Source of the DNA: Anaerolineaceae bacterium
GTDB taxonomy: Bacteria > Chloroflexota > Anaerolineae > Aggregatilineales > Phototrophicaceae
Direction of reading: 5' to 3'
Assembly (NCBI GenBank): GCA_020634135.1
Contig: JACKCG010000001.1
Span: forward strand, 248,001-312,000
DNA: 64,000 nt
Under the pieces are notes generated by a model. The model saw nothing but the letters and a program-made list of their open reading frames with translations, was not told where the DNA came from and made no database searches. Positions 63,421 to 64,000 of the stretch are shown here, one piece after another. Position 1 is the first letter of the stretch; each line of letters opens with the position of its first letter. The position numbers and the translations under genes are program-made.

Positions 63421-63861
63421 TTATTCTTGCTCAAACGGGCGAATGCCTTTGTATATGCGCATCGTGCTGAAAGTCCGCAGGATGGTTGCGGCGGGACGGT
63501 CGGTGCGTTCGGCTAGTTCTCTGGCATTCAACGGCAGATTACCGTTCGCCAGAAAAACGCGGAACACACTGTCCACCAGGGAAGTCTGGGCATTGATGAA
63601 GTTTGGGTCTTCCGCCGCAATCTGGATAGCCAGCTTCAATTGGTCAAGCTGAAAAACCTCGCCAGTTGCCGGGTCAATATAATCCACCGCCTGGCTGCCG
63701 TCATTATCTGCCTGGCTCAGTTCATCCCGCTGCTCCGGCAGCAAGTGGCTGAGCAGGTAAATGTGCAGGTCGTCTGGTGAGCGGTCCCACCAGGAATAGT
63801 CAATATGAAACTTGGTATCCAGGGTAGGCTTTACGAGTGTGCTGGGTCTTTCGCCTGACAT
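63421..63861 (-). CDS. protein with probable winged helix, unknown
   Basis: 146 residues. The N-terminal half has a mixed fold with a Trp-rich start (FHIDYSWWDRSPDDLHIYLLSHLLP). The C-terminal part reads like a winged helix-turn-helix (about 108-140; LPLNARELAERTDRPAATILRTFSTMRIYKGIRP), suggesting DNA or protein binding. It lies 10 bases after the upstream partial gene. I do not know the family. The context of Hsp70, HEAT and a second helical protein makes this cluster look like a functional unit. Confidence 0.7.
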   Translation of the reverse strand: MSGERPSTLVKPTLDTKFHIDYSWWDRSPDDLHIYLLSHLLPEQRDELSQADNDGSQAVDYIDPATGEVFQLDQLKLAIQIAAEDPNFINAQTSLVDSVFRVFLANGNLPLNARELAERTDRPAATILRTFSTMRIYKGIRPFEQE

Positions 63862-63871
63862 CGGACTGCTC

Positions 63872-64000
63872 CTAATCGCTTGTTAATTTCCAGTAATGGT
63901 CGCCCACCGTCTGGAAATCGGGATTAGCGATCAGCGTGGCGAAAATCGGGCCAGGCGGGCAGCGGCGGATGATGTTGACGGCGCTGTAAATCGTCTTGGC
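63872..64000 (-). CDS. partial gene at right edge, unknown
   Basis: The last 42 codons of a minus-strand gene that runs off the window, ending in TAG at 63872-63874. The visible end contains AVNIIRRCPPGPIFATLIANP and VGDHYWKLTSD. Not enough to assign. It is ten bases ahead of the winged-helix-like gene, so they share a transcript. Confidence 0.6.
   Translation of the reverse strand, partial: AKTIYSAVNIIRRCPPGPIFATLIANPDFQTVGDHYWKLTSD

Overview
This window looks like an ordinary stretch of bacterial chromosome, probably from a member of the Chloroflexota (Anaerolineae-like). That placement is an inference. It rests on a moderately high GC content, on a B12-binding/radical SAM protein (TIGR03960-like) paired with a DUF2344/TIGR03936 protein, on two LytR-CpsA-Psr proteins, two PucR-type regulators, Thr/Pro-rich secreted proteins, and an Hsp70-like/HEAT-repeat pair. 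No rRNA, tRNA, CRISPR array, insertion sequence or prophage was recognised.

Layout. 1-5.9 kb: a partial membrane/coiled-coil protein, uvrB, a catalytically degenerate tyrosine-recombinase-like protein, a LipM-type octanoyltransferase and a LytR-CpsA-Psr (LCP) protein. 5.9-6.5 kb: a gene-free stretch beginning with a foldable segment that may be a structured RNA. 6.5-11.7 kb: aspS with an arginase-fold protein, an SRAP/YedK protein, two small membrane proteins and the DUF2344 protein. 11.8-23.6 kb: one very large secreted protein (about 3,920 residues) with a subtilisin-like protease, a beta-helix and 15 divergent tandem beta-rich repeats. 23.7-25.6 kb: psuG and a PfkB-family kinase. 26-30.6 kb: a roadblock-like protein, the radical SAM protein, a second LCP protein and a lipoprotein. 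30.6-41.3 kb: a PucR regulator, a lone glutamate synthase large subunit, an ion permease, a small Cys-rich protein and a second PucR regulator. 41.4-50.9 kb: ileS, then (all on the minus strand) two membrane-anchored proteins, three paralogous TPR proteins, a protein of unknown function, AlaX and two GNAT acetyltransferases. 51-59.9 kb: a large multi-pass membrane protein, a small TPR protein, a UroD-family protein, an RsmD fusion, a tRNA nucleotidyltransferase-family protein, hpt and a TGS-uridine kinase. 60-64 kb: an Hsp70-like protein with a HEAT-repeat protein, facing a minus-strand run of unknown proteins, one with a probable winged helix, running off the right edge.

How it fits together. 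Much of the content is housekeeping: DNA repair, tRNA charging and editing, rRNA methylation, nucleotide salvage, nitrogen assimilation and cell-wall attachment. The less ordinary items are the giant repeat protein with an internally duplicated repeat pair, an RsmD fused to a degenerate ImmA/IrrE-like domain with a Shine-Dalgarno and ATG at the joint, several enzymes that lack a textbook catalytic residue (recombinase, PfkB kinase, arginase-fold protein), genes whose -10 box lies so close to the ATG that the mRNA may be leaderless, and the separation of the usually adjacent radical SAM and DUF2344 genes. I do not see a clear new defence or mobile system. All domain and family calls are from reading motifs by eye, without a database search.
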